5,411 bases of DNA from contig CBDVCD010000246.1 of NCBI GenBank assembly GCA_965372385.1, forward strand, positions 1-5,411, in the 5' to 3' direction. The stretch comes from JASJBU01 sp965372385 (GTDB lineage: Bacteria > Pseudomonadota > Gammaproteobacteria > Chromatiales > Chromatiaceae). The translations under genes were made by a program, and so were the position numbers. The notes beneath the pieces were generated by a model. That model made no database searches. It was not told where the DNA came from and saw only the letters and a program-made list of their open reading frames with translations. Positions 1-5,306 of this stretch are shown piece by piece; position 1 is the stretch's first letter; each line of letters starts with the position of its first letter.

Positions 1-990
1 CTGGCAACCGGTCAAACGCGATGTTACGACACAACAGGGCGTGAGATCCCATGTGCGGGCAGCGGCCAGGACGCCGAATGGCGCTCGGGGATGGCCTGGC
101 CCGATCCCCGCTTTGTTGCCAATAGCGATTTGGTACAAGACCGGTTGACCGGGTTGTTCTGGACCCAAGACGCCAACATCCCGGAACTTCCCATGACCTG
201 GGCCGAGGCGTTCTCTTTCGTGGCCCACATGAACCGAACGTATGCACTGGGATACGATGACTGGAGGCTGCCCAATCGCCGCGAGCTGCGTAGCTTGATG
301 AGCCACCAGACAAGCCGGCCGGCGCTTCCGGCTGGGCATCCCTTTACCAACATCTTCCCCGGCTGGTATTGGACCTCGACCACTGCGGCGATCAGCCCTG
401 CTCATGCCTGGTATGTGCACATGGAGGGGGCGCGCATGTTTTACGGTGGCAAGGATCAGTCGTTTCTGGTCTGGCCGGTTCGCGGGGCCAGTGGCGTACT
501 GCCGGTCACTGGTCAACGGCACTGTTTCGAAAGTTGTGGTGCGTCTGTGCCCTGTGCCGGCAGCGGACAGGATGGAGAGACGCGTTGTGGCAGGCCCTGG
601 CCGGTACCGCGTTTCCGGGCGACGGAAGAGGGCCTGTTCGATCGCCTGACGGGGCTTACCTGGTGGCGCGATGCGGATCTGACGCAGGGTCTGGTCACGT
701 GGAAAGAGGCCCTATGGTCTGTCGAACGGTTCAATGCCGGGCAGGATGGTGTCAACCGCTGGCGCCTGCCCAATATCAATGAATTGGAATCGCTGGTGGA
801 CTGCACGAATCACAATCCAGCCCTGCCTGAGAAGGTAGGCTTGACTAATTTACGCTCGGGCTATTGGTCCTCCACGACCAGCGCCTTCGAGCCGGACTGG
901 GCCTGGGCCCTGTATCTGGTCAAAGGCGCCGTGGGCGTGGGCCAGAAGGCTGGCGCTCATTTCCACGTTTGGGCTGTGTGTGACCAACGT
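1..990 (+). repeat. Two tandem DUF1566 modules, period ~501 bp (167 codons)
   Basis: The segment beginning ATGQTRC at base 4 recurs as VTGQRHC at base 505, 501 bases later and in the same frame, followed in both copies by PCAGSGQD, DRLTGL.W, WRLPN..EL, YW.STT and a VW.V end. The copies are clearly diverged in sequence, so this is an old internal duplication and not a recent one. Further copies may lie upstream of the window. Confidence 0.8.
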
Positions 991-1143
991 TCGGGTCTGA
1001 TCAGGATACGTGTAAAAAGTAGTAATCTCAGCGCACTCCGTCCTCAGGACGGAATCCCAAGCGACTTCGGCACCAGGGGTGGCGGGATGTCATCCATGTC
1101 CAGCATATACTGCCCGAAGCGTCGGAGGTGCTCTCGCATGTAG
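1..1143 (+). CDS. DUF1566 (Lcl C-terminal-like) protein with two tandem modules, 5' partial, 3' end altered
   Basis: The frame is open from base 1, so the true start lies upstream; the ATG at 91 is internal because the conserved module opening (ATGQTRCYD, then PCAGSGQD) precedes it. Two modules are visible: bases 1 to ~501 and ~502 to ~990. Each has the opening TGQ..C...PCAGSGQD, a WP.PRF segment, a DRLTGL.W motif, a WRLPN..EL motif, a YW(T/S)STT motif and a closing VW.V strand. These are DUF1566 hallmarks, a domain common in secreted or surface proteins; its biochemical role is not established, and a signal peptide cannot be judged because the N-terminus is missing. The second module ends near VWAVCDQ. 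The remaining ~45 residues, ending in an arginine-rich tail, are read from DNA that is antisense to the adjacent Tn3 tnpA, so the native stop appears to have been replaced by transposon sequence. Family assignment is confident; the function is unknown. Confidence 0.88.
   Translation: MATGQTRCYDTTGREIPCAGSGQDAEWRSGMAWPDPRFVANSDLVQDRLTGLFWTQDANIPELPMTWAEAFSFVAHMNRTYALGYDDWRLPNRRELRSLMSHQTSRPALPAGHPFTNIFPGWYWTSTTAAISPAHAWYVHMEGARMFYGGKDQSFLVWPVRGASGVLPVTGQRHCFESCGASVPCAGSGQDGETRCGRPWPVPRFRATEEGLFDRLTGLTWWRDADLTQGLVTWKEALWSVERFNAGQDGVNRWRLPNINELESLVDCTNHNPALPEKVGLTNLRSGYWSSTTSAFEPDWAWALYLVKGAVGVGQKAGAHFHVWAVCDQRSGLIRIRVKSSNLSALRPQDGIPSDFGTRGGGMSSMSSIYCPKRRRCSRM
1037..1053. repeat. Perfect 7-bp palindrome around the tnpA stop codon
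   Basis: TCCGTCC (1037-1043) and GGACGGA (1047-1053) are perfect inverted repeats separated by TCA, which is the minus-strand TGA stop of tnpA. The resulting hairpin lacks an adjoining T-run on either strand, so it is not a convincing intrinsic terminator; it may still protect or punctuate the tnpA transcript end. Confidence 0.45.
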
Positions 1144-2486
1144 GGACTGAGCCGACCGAGAAGTTCCTTGGTAGCGGCCAACCCTCGACGGCCATACCAG
1201 TCAGTACATCAGTCAGGTCGCTGACATTGTGCAGCATGATCGTGTTAGCCACGAGGTCCATGTACTTGACCTGCTTGGCCTGCTCCACCGGGTCCCCGCT
1301 CTTCAGAATTGGGCCGCCGAACCCGATCTAGTCGAGAAAGTCGTTGTAGGACTCGACCTTGGTGGTCTCTGCGCGGATGCTCTGGCGAAAGTCAGCTTCG
1401 GAGATGTAACGCAGTAGGAACAGGGTCCGCTCGACCCGACCGAGCTCCCGAAAGGCCCTGTTCAGTTTGTTCTGCCGGCTGTGGCTGCCGAGCTTGCGCA
1501 GCAGCGTAGAGGGCAGAATCTTACCGGCCTGGATCGACAGAATGACCTGCATCATGTCCTGCCAGTGAGTCTCGATCAGCGACCAGTCGATGGACTTCGA
1601 GAACAACGCGTCGATAGGCGGTAGACCGCACCCTTCTCCGGCCGATAGAAAATCACGTTGTTCCAGTTGCGCATCCTCGGAAACAGCTTGATCCCAAGCA
1701 GGTTGGCCAGCCCGAAGACCGGCTCACTTTGCCCCTGGGTGTCGGCGTGCACGGTGTCCGGTTGGAGGTCGGATCTATTCTCCAGGAGGGCGTCGAGTAT
1801 GTAGACGGCTTCCCACACACCGCAGGCGATGAACTTGCTGAACAGTGCGATGTAGGTCGCGGAGATGTGGTTGTAGGCGATACCGCCGTAGCCGCCATAG
1901 CGGATGTGACGCTCGCCGAGCAGATTGTTCTCCCGCAGCTCCATTTGCGTACCGTCGGCAATTGCGAAGTTTGCCGCACCCCAGAACCGGGGTAGCTCGA
2001 ACCGGATATATTCGTTGACGATGTCGGCAACGGCTGCTTCGAGCTTGCCGGTATCGATGTGTTGGGCATTGATCCGGTGCAGCGTCTGCCGGTTGACGCT
2101 CTCCGGGGCATGACTTGCGATCTGGCTCGCACCCAGATTGCAGCCGAATCCGAATATCGTGAACAAATAGCGTCGGGCGGCATCTTTGAGCTTCGGATCT
2201 GAACCGGATGGTGGTCCAAAATGGCGGGTATAGGGCACCCAGTGGTGCACATATTTCAGGACATCAAGTAAATGGCATTCCGGCATGCGTGCATGGACGG
2301 GGTCCTCGAAGGCCTCGAAATCCACGGGCACGGGCTTGGACATCTGACGCTTCAGATGGGGCGTCTCATCCGGGTCGATCGTTAGCTCGCTGTTGTAGGG
2401 GAAGCCGTTGTCCACCTCCGTTGCCAGCTCGTTGAGCCGTCGACGCAACGTTGCGACAAGGTCACGTTCGGACGCGGGCAGTCCCA
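1044..2486 (-). pseudogene. tnpA: Tn3-family transposase, C-terminal half, N-truncated, frameshifted and interrupted
   Basis: This is the DDE-type catalytic half (~480 residues) of a Tn3-family transposase, usually ~1000 residues in total. The acidic catalytic residues are visible in context: Asp in IADGTQ (codon near 1984-1986), Asp in HADTQGQSEPVFGLAN (near 1771-1773) and Glu in TTKVESYNDF (near 1352-1354). The C-terminal end LLGRLSPYMREHLRRFGQY is characteristic. The frame is broken three ways. A frameshift near 1615 separates FYRPEKGAVYR from IDALFSKSIDW, consistent with loss of one base. A TAG at 1328-1330 (CTA on the plus strand) replaces what is normally a Trp in FLDWIGFGGP. A second frameshift near 1180 lies between LTGMAVEG and ATKELLGRL. 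The stop is at 1044-1046. The N-terminal half is deleted where resolvase sequence begins (~2486). The ATG visible at 2509-2511 on this strand is already antisense to tnpR, so it is not a genuine start. Confidence 0.9.
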
Positions 2487-2851
2487 CCACGACTCCGGCC
2501 GGCAAGGCCATGTTTCAGATGTGCGGGGTCTTTGTCGAATTCGAGCGCGCCATGATCCGCGAACGGGTGAAGGCCGGTTTGGAAAGGGCGCGGACACAAG
2601 GCAAGACGTTAGGGCGACCGCGAACACCAAAGGTCGTCGAGAATAAAATCCGCGCCGAATGCCGGAAGGGCAAGGGAATCAAGAAAATTTCCCGCGAGCT
2701 CGGTATCGGCGTCAGCACCGTGCAGCGGGTGGTACACGAACCAACGCCTCGAACCGGGCATCTCTGGTTAAGTTGGGTGCCCGAGAGGCCGTGGCGAACG
2801 GCTTCTAAGCGCCTATTGCCGCCAGTCATAGAATTTTTAATCAGTAGATAG
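2486..2851 (+). pseudogene. tnpR: Serine resolvase, C-terminal remnant (catalytic N-terminus deleted)
   Basis: From TTTPAGKAMF (~2486) the plus strand encodes a typical C-terminal part of a Tn3-type serine recombinase: the GKAMFQM..VF.EFERAMIRERV segment of the long dimerisation helix, a GLERARTQGKTLGRP linker, and a Hin-like DNA-binding helix-turn-helix (GIKKISRELGIGVSTVQRVV) ending near 2740. The N-terminal catalytic region with the nucleophilic serine is missing, so the product could not catalyse site-specific recombination. Bases before ~2486 in this frame are only antisense tnpA. The open frame continues for ~37 codons past the usual end to TAG at 2849-2851; that tail matches nothing I recognise and is probably readthrough into flanking DNA. 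No plausible start codon with a ribosome binding site was seen. Confidence 0.85.
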
Positions 2852-2900
2852 GAGTGAACTCGTTTCCATCATTCAGATGCAACGTTTCAACGGCAGTTAC

Positions 2901-2918
2901 GCCGACAAAGCGGTCATT
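2901..2918 (+). repeat. 18-bp dispersed repeat, copy A
   Basis: GCCGACAAAGCGGTCATT differs at a single base (C versus T at position 6) from the copy at 4632-4649, in the same orientation. Similarity stops sharply outside the 18 bases. Its role is unknown; short dispersed intergenic repeats or chance are both possible. Confidence 0.4.
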
Positions 2919-3086
2919 TTGCTCAGACGACCCAAATACCAGTAAGTCGTGTGAAACCGCCATTGAGGGGCGGAGTGGAGGTGCACTACCATCAGTCGCC
3001 AGCGCTTTATTCGGCCATCCAAGCTTAGACTTGAGGTGTGTCGGAAAAATTTACACTCCAAAAGCGCCAATTTTGCAATCAGGTGA

Positions 3087-3200
3087 CTGGTCAACGACTA
3101 TATTTCCCTTGACGGCAGCGTGGCCGACACGGTTACCCTGGATGGTCTGCTGGAGGTGTTCGGTGTTTGCTGGCGCGCCAAGTCCATGGGTGGACCATAG
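3087..3200 (+). pseudogene. Possible 3' remnant of an unidentified gene
   Basis: A 37-codon open stretch follows an in-frame TGA at 3084-3086 and ends with TAG at 3198-3200. It reads LVNDYISLDGSVADTV, then TLDGLLEVFGVCWRAKSMGG. The third codon positions are mostly G or C, like the real genes next to it, whereas the other two frames give incoherent protein. There is no start codon with a ribosome binding site and no recognised family, so this is at best the eroded end of a gene cut off by rearrangement. Chance remains plausible. Confidence 0.2.
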
Positions 3201-3224
3201 TGCGGATCTACGCTAACGATTAAT

Positions 3225-3229
3225 GGGGA
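3225..3229 (+). promoter_or_regulatory. Ribosome binding site that selects the ATG at 3235
   Basis: GGGGA at 3225-3229 lies five bases before the ATG at 3235. The two alternative in-frame starts upstream (ATG at 3223 and 3229) have no purine-rich sequence at proper distance; the bases before 3223 read CGCTAACGATTA. Confidence 0.5.
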
Positions 3230-3234
3230 TGGCC

Positions 3235-3858
3235 ATGAACGAGACAGGCGCCAGATACGAATTTCGCGACTTCGCCCATGACTTCGGCATCGTGGAGGAG
3301 GCAATAAGCCAGCACGCGCGGGTGGCCCGCTACCGGGAGAGTCTGGAGGTCTACATCATCTCCGCTGGCAACGACGAAAACAACACCAAGGTGCGTGGCG
3401 GTCTTATGGATATCAAGATGTTGGTCAATCGCGACCGCGGCCTGGAGCAGTGGAACCCGCGGATGAAAGGGGAATTCCCGCTCCCGCGCCACATCATCCA
3501 GGACGAGGTATTCCCCGCCTTCGGCGTGACAGTGCCCAATCTGAAGCGGGATGGTTACTCCTTTGAAGAGTATCTTGATGAAATCATCAACCCGCATCCG
3601 GATCTGGTGGCGGTCAGCGTGTACAAACAACGTTCCGGCTTCGACATTGATAGCTGTAGCGCCGAACTGGCGAACGTGTACATCAACGGCGCCTTGATGA
3701 GAACCGTATGTCTGGAGTCCACGGACCCGGATCTGGTATTGGAAACACGCACCCGATTACATCTCGACGACCGCGAAAACGTCAATTACCTGCTCGCCAT
3801 CAAACGGGTCATCGGCATGGCGCCGCTGCCGGACGGTGCTTTCTACCGTGCGTGCTGA
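3235..3858 (+). CDS. Conserved-looking hypothetical protein, possible divergent CYTH-like triphosphate tunnel protein
   Basis: The gene encodes 207 residues from the chosen start, or 211 from ATG 3223, with no signal peptide or membrane segment, so it is probably cytosolic. I do not recognise it by overall sequence, but the order of charged strand motifs resembles the CYTH/triphosphate tunnel fold. There is an early Y-E-F-R strand (residues 8-11), then RYRESLEVYIIS (32-43), K52-x-R54 in NTKVRGG, and K61 in LMDIKMLV, the kind of alternating Lys/Arg that lines a phosphate tunnel. Later come VYKQR (119-123), an AELANVYING strand (133-142) and an acidic strand TVCLES with E151. It lies 19 bases upstream of a bona fide CYTH gene, which supports a functional pairing. 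The strict N-terminal ExExK signature is absent (E9-x-R11 instead), so if it is a CYTH relative it is divergent and may have changed substrate or lost catalysis. The fold assignment is an inference; that this is a real gene is well supported. Confidence 0.85.
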   Translation: MNETGARYEFRDFAHDFGIVEEAISQHARVARYRESLEVYIISAGNDENNTKVRGGLMDIKMLVNRDRGLEQWNPRMKGEFPLPRHIIQDEVFPAFGVTVPNLKRDGYSFEEYLDEIINPHPDLVAVSVYKQRSGFDIDSCSAELANVYINGALMRTVCLESTDPDLVLETRTRLHLDDRENVNYLLAIKRVIGMAPLPDGAFYRAC

Positions 3859-3877
3859 GCATCAAAGAGGATGAAAA

Positions 3878-4354
3878 ATGGGAATAGAGATCGAACGAAA
3901 ATTTCTGGTCAACGACGATGCCTGGCGTTCTCTTGGGCAGGGGATCCGTTACCGGCAAGGTTATCTGTCTACGGTCAAGGAGCGCACCGTACGGGTGCGC
4001 ACCATCGCCGATAAAGGTTATCTCACCATTAAAGGTGTGAACGCGGGTATCGCCCGTATGGAGTTCGAATACGAGATCCCCTTTGACGATGCCAATACCC
4101 TGCTCGACGACCTCTGCGAACGCCCTTTAATTGAGAAGGACCGCTATAAGATCCCTTGCAGCGACCATACCTGGGAAGTTGACGAATTCTTCGGCGACAA
4201 CACCGGTCTCATCATGGCCGAGGTGGAACTGGAAAGCGAAGACCAGGCCTTCGAGGTACCGGAGTGGATTGGCCAAGAGGTTTCCGACGATCCCCGTTAC
4301 TTCAACGCGAACCTCATCGCCAACCCCTATCGGAACTGGGGCGGGAAGGAATAG
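3878..4354 (+). CDS. CYTH-domain inorganic triphosphatase (TTM family)
   Basis: A 158-residue protein of the size of compact bacterial triphosphate tunnel metalloenzymes such as Nitrosomonas europaea NeuTTM. These enzymes hydrolyse inorganic tripolyphosphate, or related triphosphates, with Mg2+ or Mn2+ in the cytosol. The N-terminal signature ExExK is E4-x-E6-x-K8 in IEIERKFLV. Further tunnel residues are visible: R24 and R26 in RYRQGYL, R39 and R41 in VRVR, K52 in YLTIKG, E62 and E64 in MEFEYEI, K87 and R89 in EKDRYKI, D102 in WEVDEF, and E115 and E117 in MAEVELES. The C-terminal WIGQEVSDDPRYFNANL is typical. The set of catalytic residues looks complete, so it should be active. AGAGGA at 3866-3871, six bases before the ATG, is a good ribosome binding site. 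It follows the upstream gene by 19 bases and is presumably cotranscribed with it. The exact substrate cannot be read from sequence. Confidence 0.95.
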   Translation: MGIEIERKFLVNDDAWRSLGQGIRYRQGYLSTVKERTVRVRTIADKGYLTIKGVNAGIARMEFEYEIPFDDANTLLDDLCERPLIEKDRYKIPCSDHTWEVDEFFGDNTGLIMAEVELESEDQAFEVPEWIGQEVSDDPRYFNANLIANPYRNWGGKE

Positions 4355-4428
4355 TCGTCTCAAATAGGTTGCTTCCGTGAACGGGCTCTCGCCATGATTA
4401 TCCTGCTCGAAACCTCGAACGCCTGCTT

Positions 4429-4519
4429 CTGTTAAGGGTTGTCAGATGCCTGTCCTCAAGCACCAACCTTTCAGTCTACTCAGCACTTCAGCGGGCAGGC
4501 GTCTGATAAGACTTAACAG
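4429..4519. repeat. Long imperfect inverted repeat, 27-nt arms, 37-nt loop
   Basis: The left arm 4429-4455 starts CTGTTAAGGGTTGTCAGA and the right arm 4493-4519 ends GTCTGATAAGACTTAACAG. They match at 22 of 27 positions as inverted repeats, and three of the five differences would be G-U pairs in RNA transcribed from the plus strand, leaving two adjacent unpaired positions. The loop is 4456-4492. No T-run follows the right arm, so it is not a standard intrinsic terminator. It could be a miniature transposable element remnant, a structured 3' UTR for the triphosphatase operon, or a recombination site. Confidence 0.6.
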
Positions 4520-4631
4520 CTGCACTCATTGCAAGCCAGTAGTTGCAGGAATTCTCGCTTCGTGTGGCCGCAATGGGCTGCAGGGCCGACATACCGGCCA
4601 TTGACCTCAGGCAATCAATACCTCTTCTCAA

Positions 4632-4649
4632 GCCGATAAAGCGGTCATT
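4632..4649 (+). repeat. 18-bp dispersed repeat, copy B
   Basis: GCCGATAAAGCGGTCATT is identical to the motif at 2901-2918 except for one base, in direct orientation. The two copies bracket the triphosphatase operon about 1.7 kb apart. Confidence 0.4.
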
Positions 4650-4841
4650 GATGGGGCAGGGCGAAGGAGCTTGTTTTCATACGGCCATCAGGTGACAGCA
4701 GAGCGTGCCGTAGCGGCCATCGCTGGAAATTGCAGGATAGAGAATCCAGTCAGCACGTAACAAAGTTGGCCAAAAGCATCGCTGACATGCTACTTCTGAC
4801 ACAGGTGACAACGCCGTCACGCGAGAGATAGATTAGGACCG

Positions 4842-4869
4842 TTGCACAATAAATGGTATTGTATATAAT
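4842..4869 (+). promoter_or_regulatory. Sigma-70-like promoter of the toxin-antitoxin operon
   Basis: TTGCAC (-35, 4842-4847) and a consensus TATAAT (-10, 4864-4869) are separated by 16 bases. Transcription would start around 4876, one to three bases from the toxin ATG at 4878, so the mRNA would be essentially leaderless. The -10 box lies inside the palindromic operator, so repressor binding would block RNA polymerase directly. Confidence 0.72.
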
Positions 4870-4877
4870 ACCATTTA
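4850..4877. promoter_or_regulatory. Near-perfect 28-bp palindromic operator abutting the toxin start codon
   Basis: TAAATGGTATT (4850-4860) and AATACCATTTA (4867-4877) are perfect 11-bp inverted repeats; the six central bases GTATAT are themselves palindromic except for one pair, so 13 of 14 half-site positions match. The palindrome covers the -10 box and ends one base before the ATG. Autorepression by the antitoxin, or by the toxin-antitoxin complex binding such a site, is standard for type II systems; that this is the operator is an inference from position and symmetry. Confidence 0.72.
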
Positions 4878-5306
4878 ATGAAGCCTGTAAACGTAGTTAT
4901 TGATACAAACGTGATTGTTGCTGCCCTAAAGTCAAGGCGTGGCGCTTCACACAAGTTACTGATTTCACTACCTAGGGGTATGTATAGGCCCAATATATCA
5001 GTACCGTTATTCTTAGAATATGAGTCGGTAGCAAAGAGGACAGGTCTGGTAAGCGGCCTGGAAGAGCAGGATATCAACATAATTCTCGACTATATCCTCA
5101 TCAAATCCAGTCTTCGGCAAATATTCTATTTATGGAGACCGTATCTCAAGGATCCACAGGATGATCTTGTGTTGGAAGTAGCGGTGGAATCACAGAGTGA
5201 ATATATCGTTACATTCAATAAGAAAGATTTTGGAGGCATAGAAAGGTTTGGTATTAAGGTAGTAACTCCTCAAGAATTTATGGCAGAGCGAGGAATATTA
5301 AAATGA
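4878..5306 (+). CDS. PIN-domain toxin of a type II toxin-antitoxin system (putative toxin, PIN family, COG1569-like)
   Basis: A complete 142-residue PIN-domain protein, expected to be a Mg2+-dependent ribonuclease that stops growth when not bound by its antitoxin. The acidic active-site residues are in place: D9 in VVIDTNVIVAAL, E47 or E49 in LFLEYESV, D92 and D95/D96 in LKDPQDDLVLE, and D117 in TFNKKDF. The ending VVTPQEFM is typical of the PIN-family toxins grouped as COG1569. No Shine-Dalgarno sequence precedes the ATG; the upstream bases belong to the operator and promoter, and translation is predicted to start from a leaderless transcript. Its TGA overlaps the antitoxin start (ATGA at 5303-5306), indicating translational coupling. 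The gene is visibly AT-richer than the triphosphatase and DUF1566 genes, a sign of separate acquisition. The toxin precedes the antitoxin, the reverse of the usual order in many type II systems. Confidence 0.93.
   Translation: MKPVNVVIDTNVIVAALKSRRGASHKLLISLPRGMYRPNISVPLFLEYESVAKRTGLVSGLEEQDINIILDYILIKSSLRQIFYLWRPYLKDPQDDLVLEVAVESQSEYIVTFNKKDFGGIERFGIKVVTPQEFMAERGILK

Larger units (their letters stand above)
993..2851. mobile_element. Decayed Tn3-family transposon relic with internal deletion
   Basis: The segment contains the C-terminal half of a Tn3-family transposase on the minus strand (1044 to ~2486) and the C-terminal part of a serine resolvase on the plus strand (from ~2486). A divergent tnpA/tnpR pair is the arrangement of classical Tn3, with res between. 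Here both 5' ends and res are missing at one junction, which fits a single internal deletion. The left end is placed at about 993 because the DUF1566 domain ends there and a GGGTCTGA string begins, resembling the G-rich start of Tn3-family terminal repeats. I found no matching inverted copy on the right, so both boundaries are approximate and the right one is only the end of the open resolvase frame. The element cannot be autonomous. Confidence 0.72.
2741..3234. other. Eroded stretch between the transposon relic and the triphosphatase operon
   Basis: I see no convincing intact gene here. Open frames of 65-120 codons exist on both strands but lack ribosome binding sites, recognisable motifs or coherent codon use. 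The stretch holds the tail of the resolvase frame (to 2851), one copy of an 18-bp dispersed motif (2901-2918) and a short coding-like scrap (3087-3200). The right boundary of the Tn3 relic probably lies in this interval but no terminal inverted repeat was found. A promoter for the downstream operon should also lie here; TTGACG at 3109-3114 is the best -35-like string, but no good -10 box follows at the right distance. Confidence 0.5.
4355..4841. other. Gene-free interval between the triphosphatase operon and the toxin-antitoxin operon
   Basis: No coding frame on either strand looks genuine. The interval contains a long imperfect inverted repeat (4429-4519), the second copy of the 18-bp motif (4632-4649) and several CGGCCAT strings (around 4598, 4682 and 4713). 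A short stem GTGAC/GTCAC lies at 4805-4820. No intrinsic terminator with a T-run was seen after the triphosphatase gene. Confidence 0.6.

Noticed and set aside
24..383. 119-codon minus-strand open frame
   Set aside because: It is antisense to the clearly coding DUF1566 module, with no ribosome binding site and no recognisable motif.
840..990. DUF1566 3' end as a possible variable region of a diversity-generating retroelement
   Set aside because: The domain may share a C-type-lectin-like fold used by such systems, but there is no reverse transcriptase gene and no second copy of this segment with adenine-specific differences in the window.
1028..1288. Minus-strand 86-codon frame as a separate small gene
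   Set aside because: Its first half is the continuation of tnpA after the nonsense codon and its second half is frameshifted tnpA; it is part of the pseudogene.
3010..3065. Candidate right terminal inverted repeat of the Tn3 relic (GTGTGTCGGAAAAATTTACACT region)
   Set aside because: It shares only a short AT-rich string with the presumed left end near 993-1030; the alignment is too weak to claim a terminal repeat.
2897..3094. 65-codon minus-strand open frame
   Set aside because: No ribosome binding site, no family resemblance and no supporting context; it lies in an eroded interval.
3073..3104. TTGCAA ... TATATT as promoter of the triphosphatase operon
   Set aside because: The spacing is 20 bases and the boxes are mediocre; insufficient to annotate.
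2854..3216. 120-codon plus-strand open frame between the resolvase remnant and the triphosphatase operon
   Set aside because: The predicted protein is incoherent, has no ribosome binding site, and overlaps the more coding-like frame at 3087-3200 in a different phase.
4429..4519. Inverted repeat as an integron attC site
   Set aside because: Core elements should be RYYYAAC at the 5' side and GTTRRRY at the 3' side of the folded site; here the GTT and AAC ends are in the opposite arrangement, and no integrase or cassette boundary is present.
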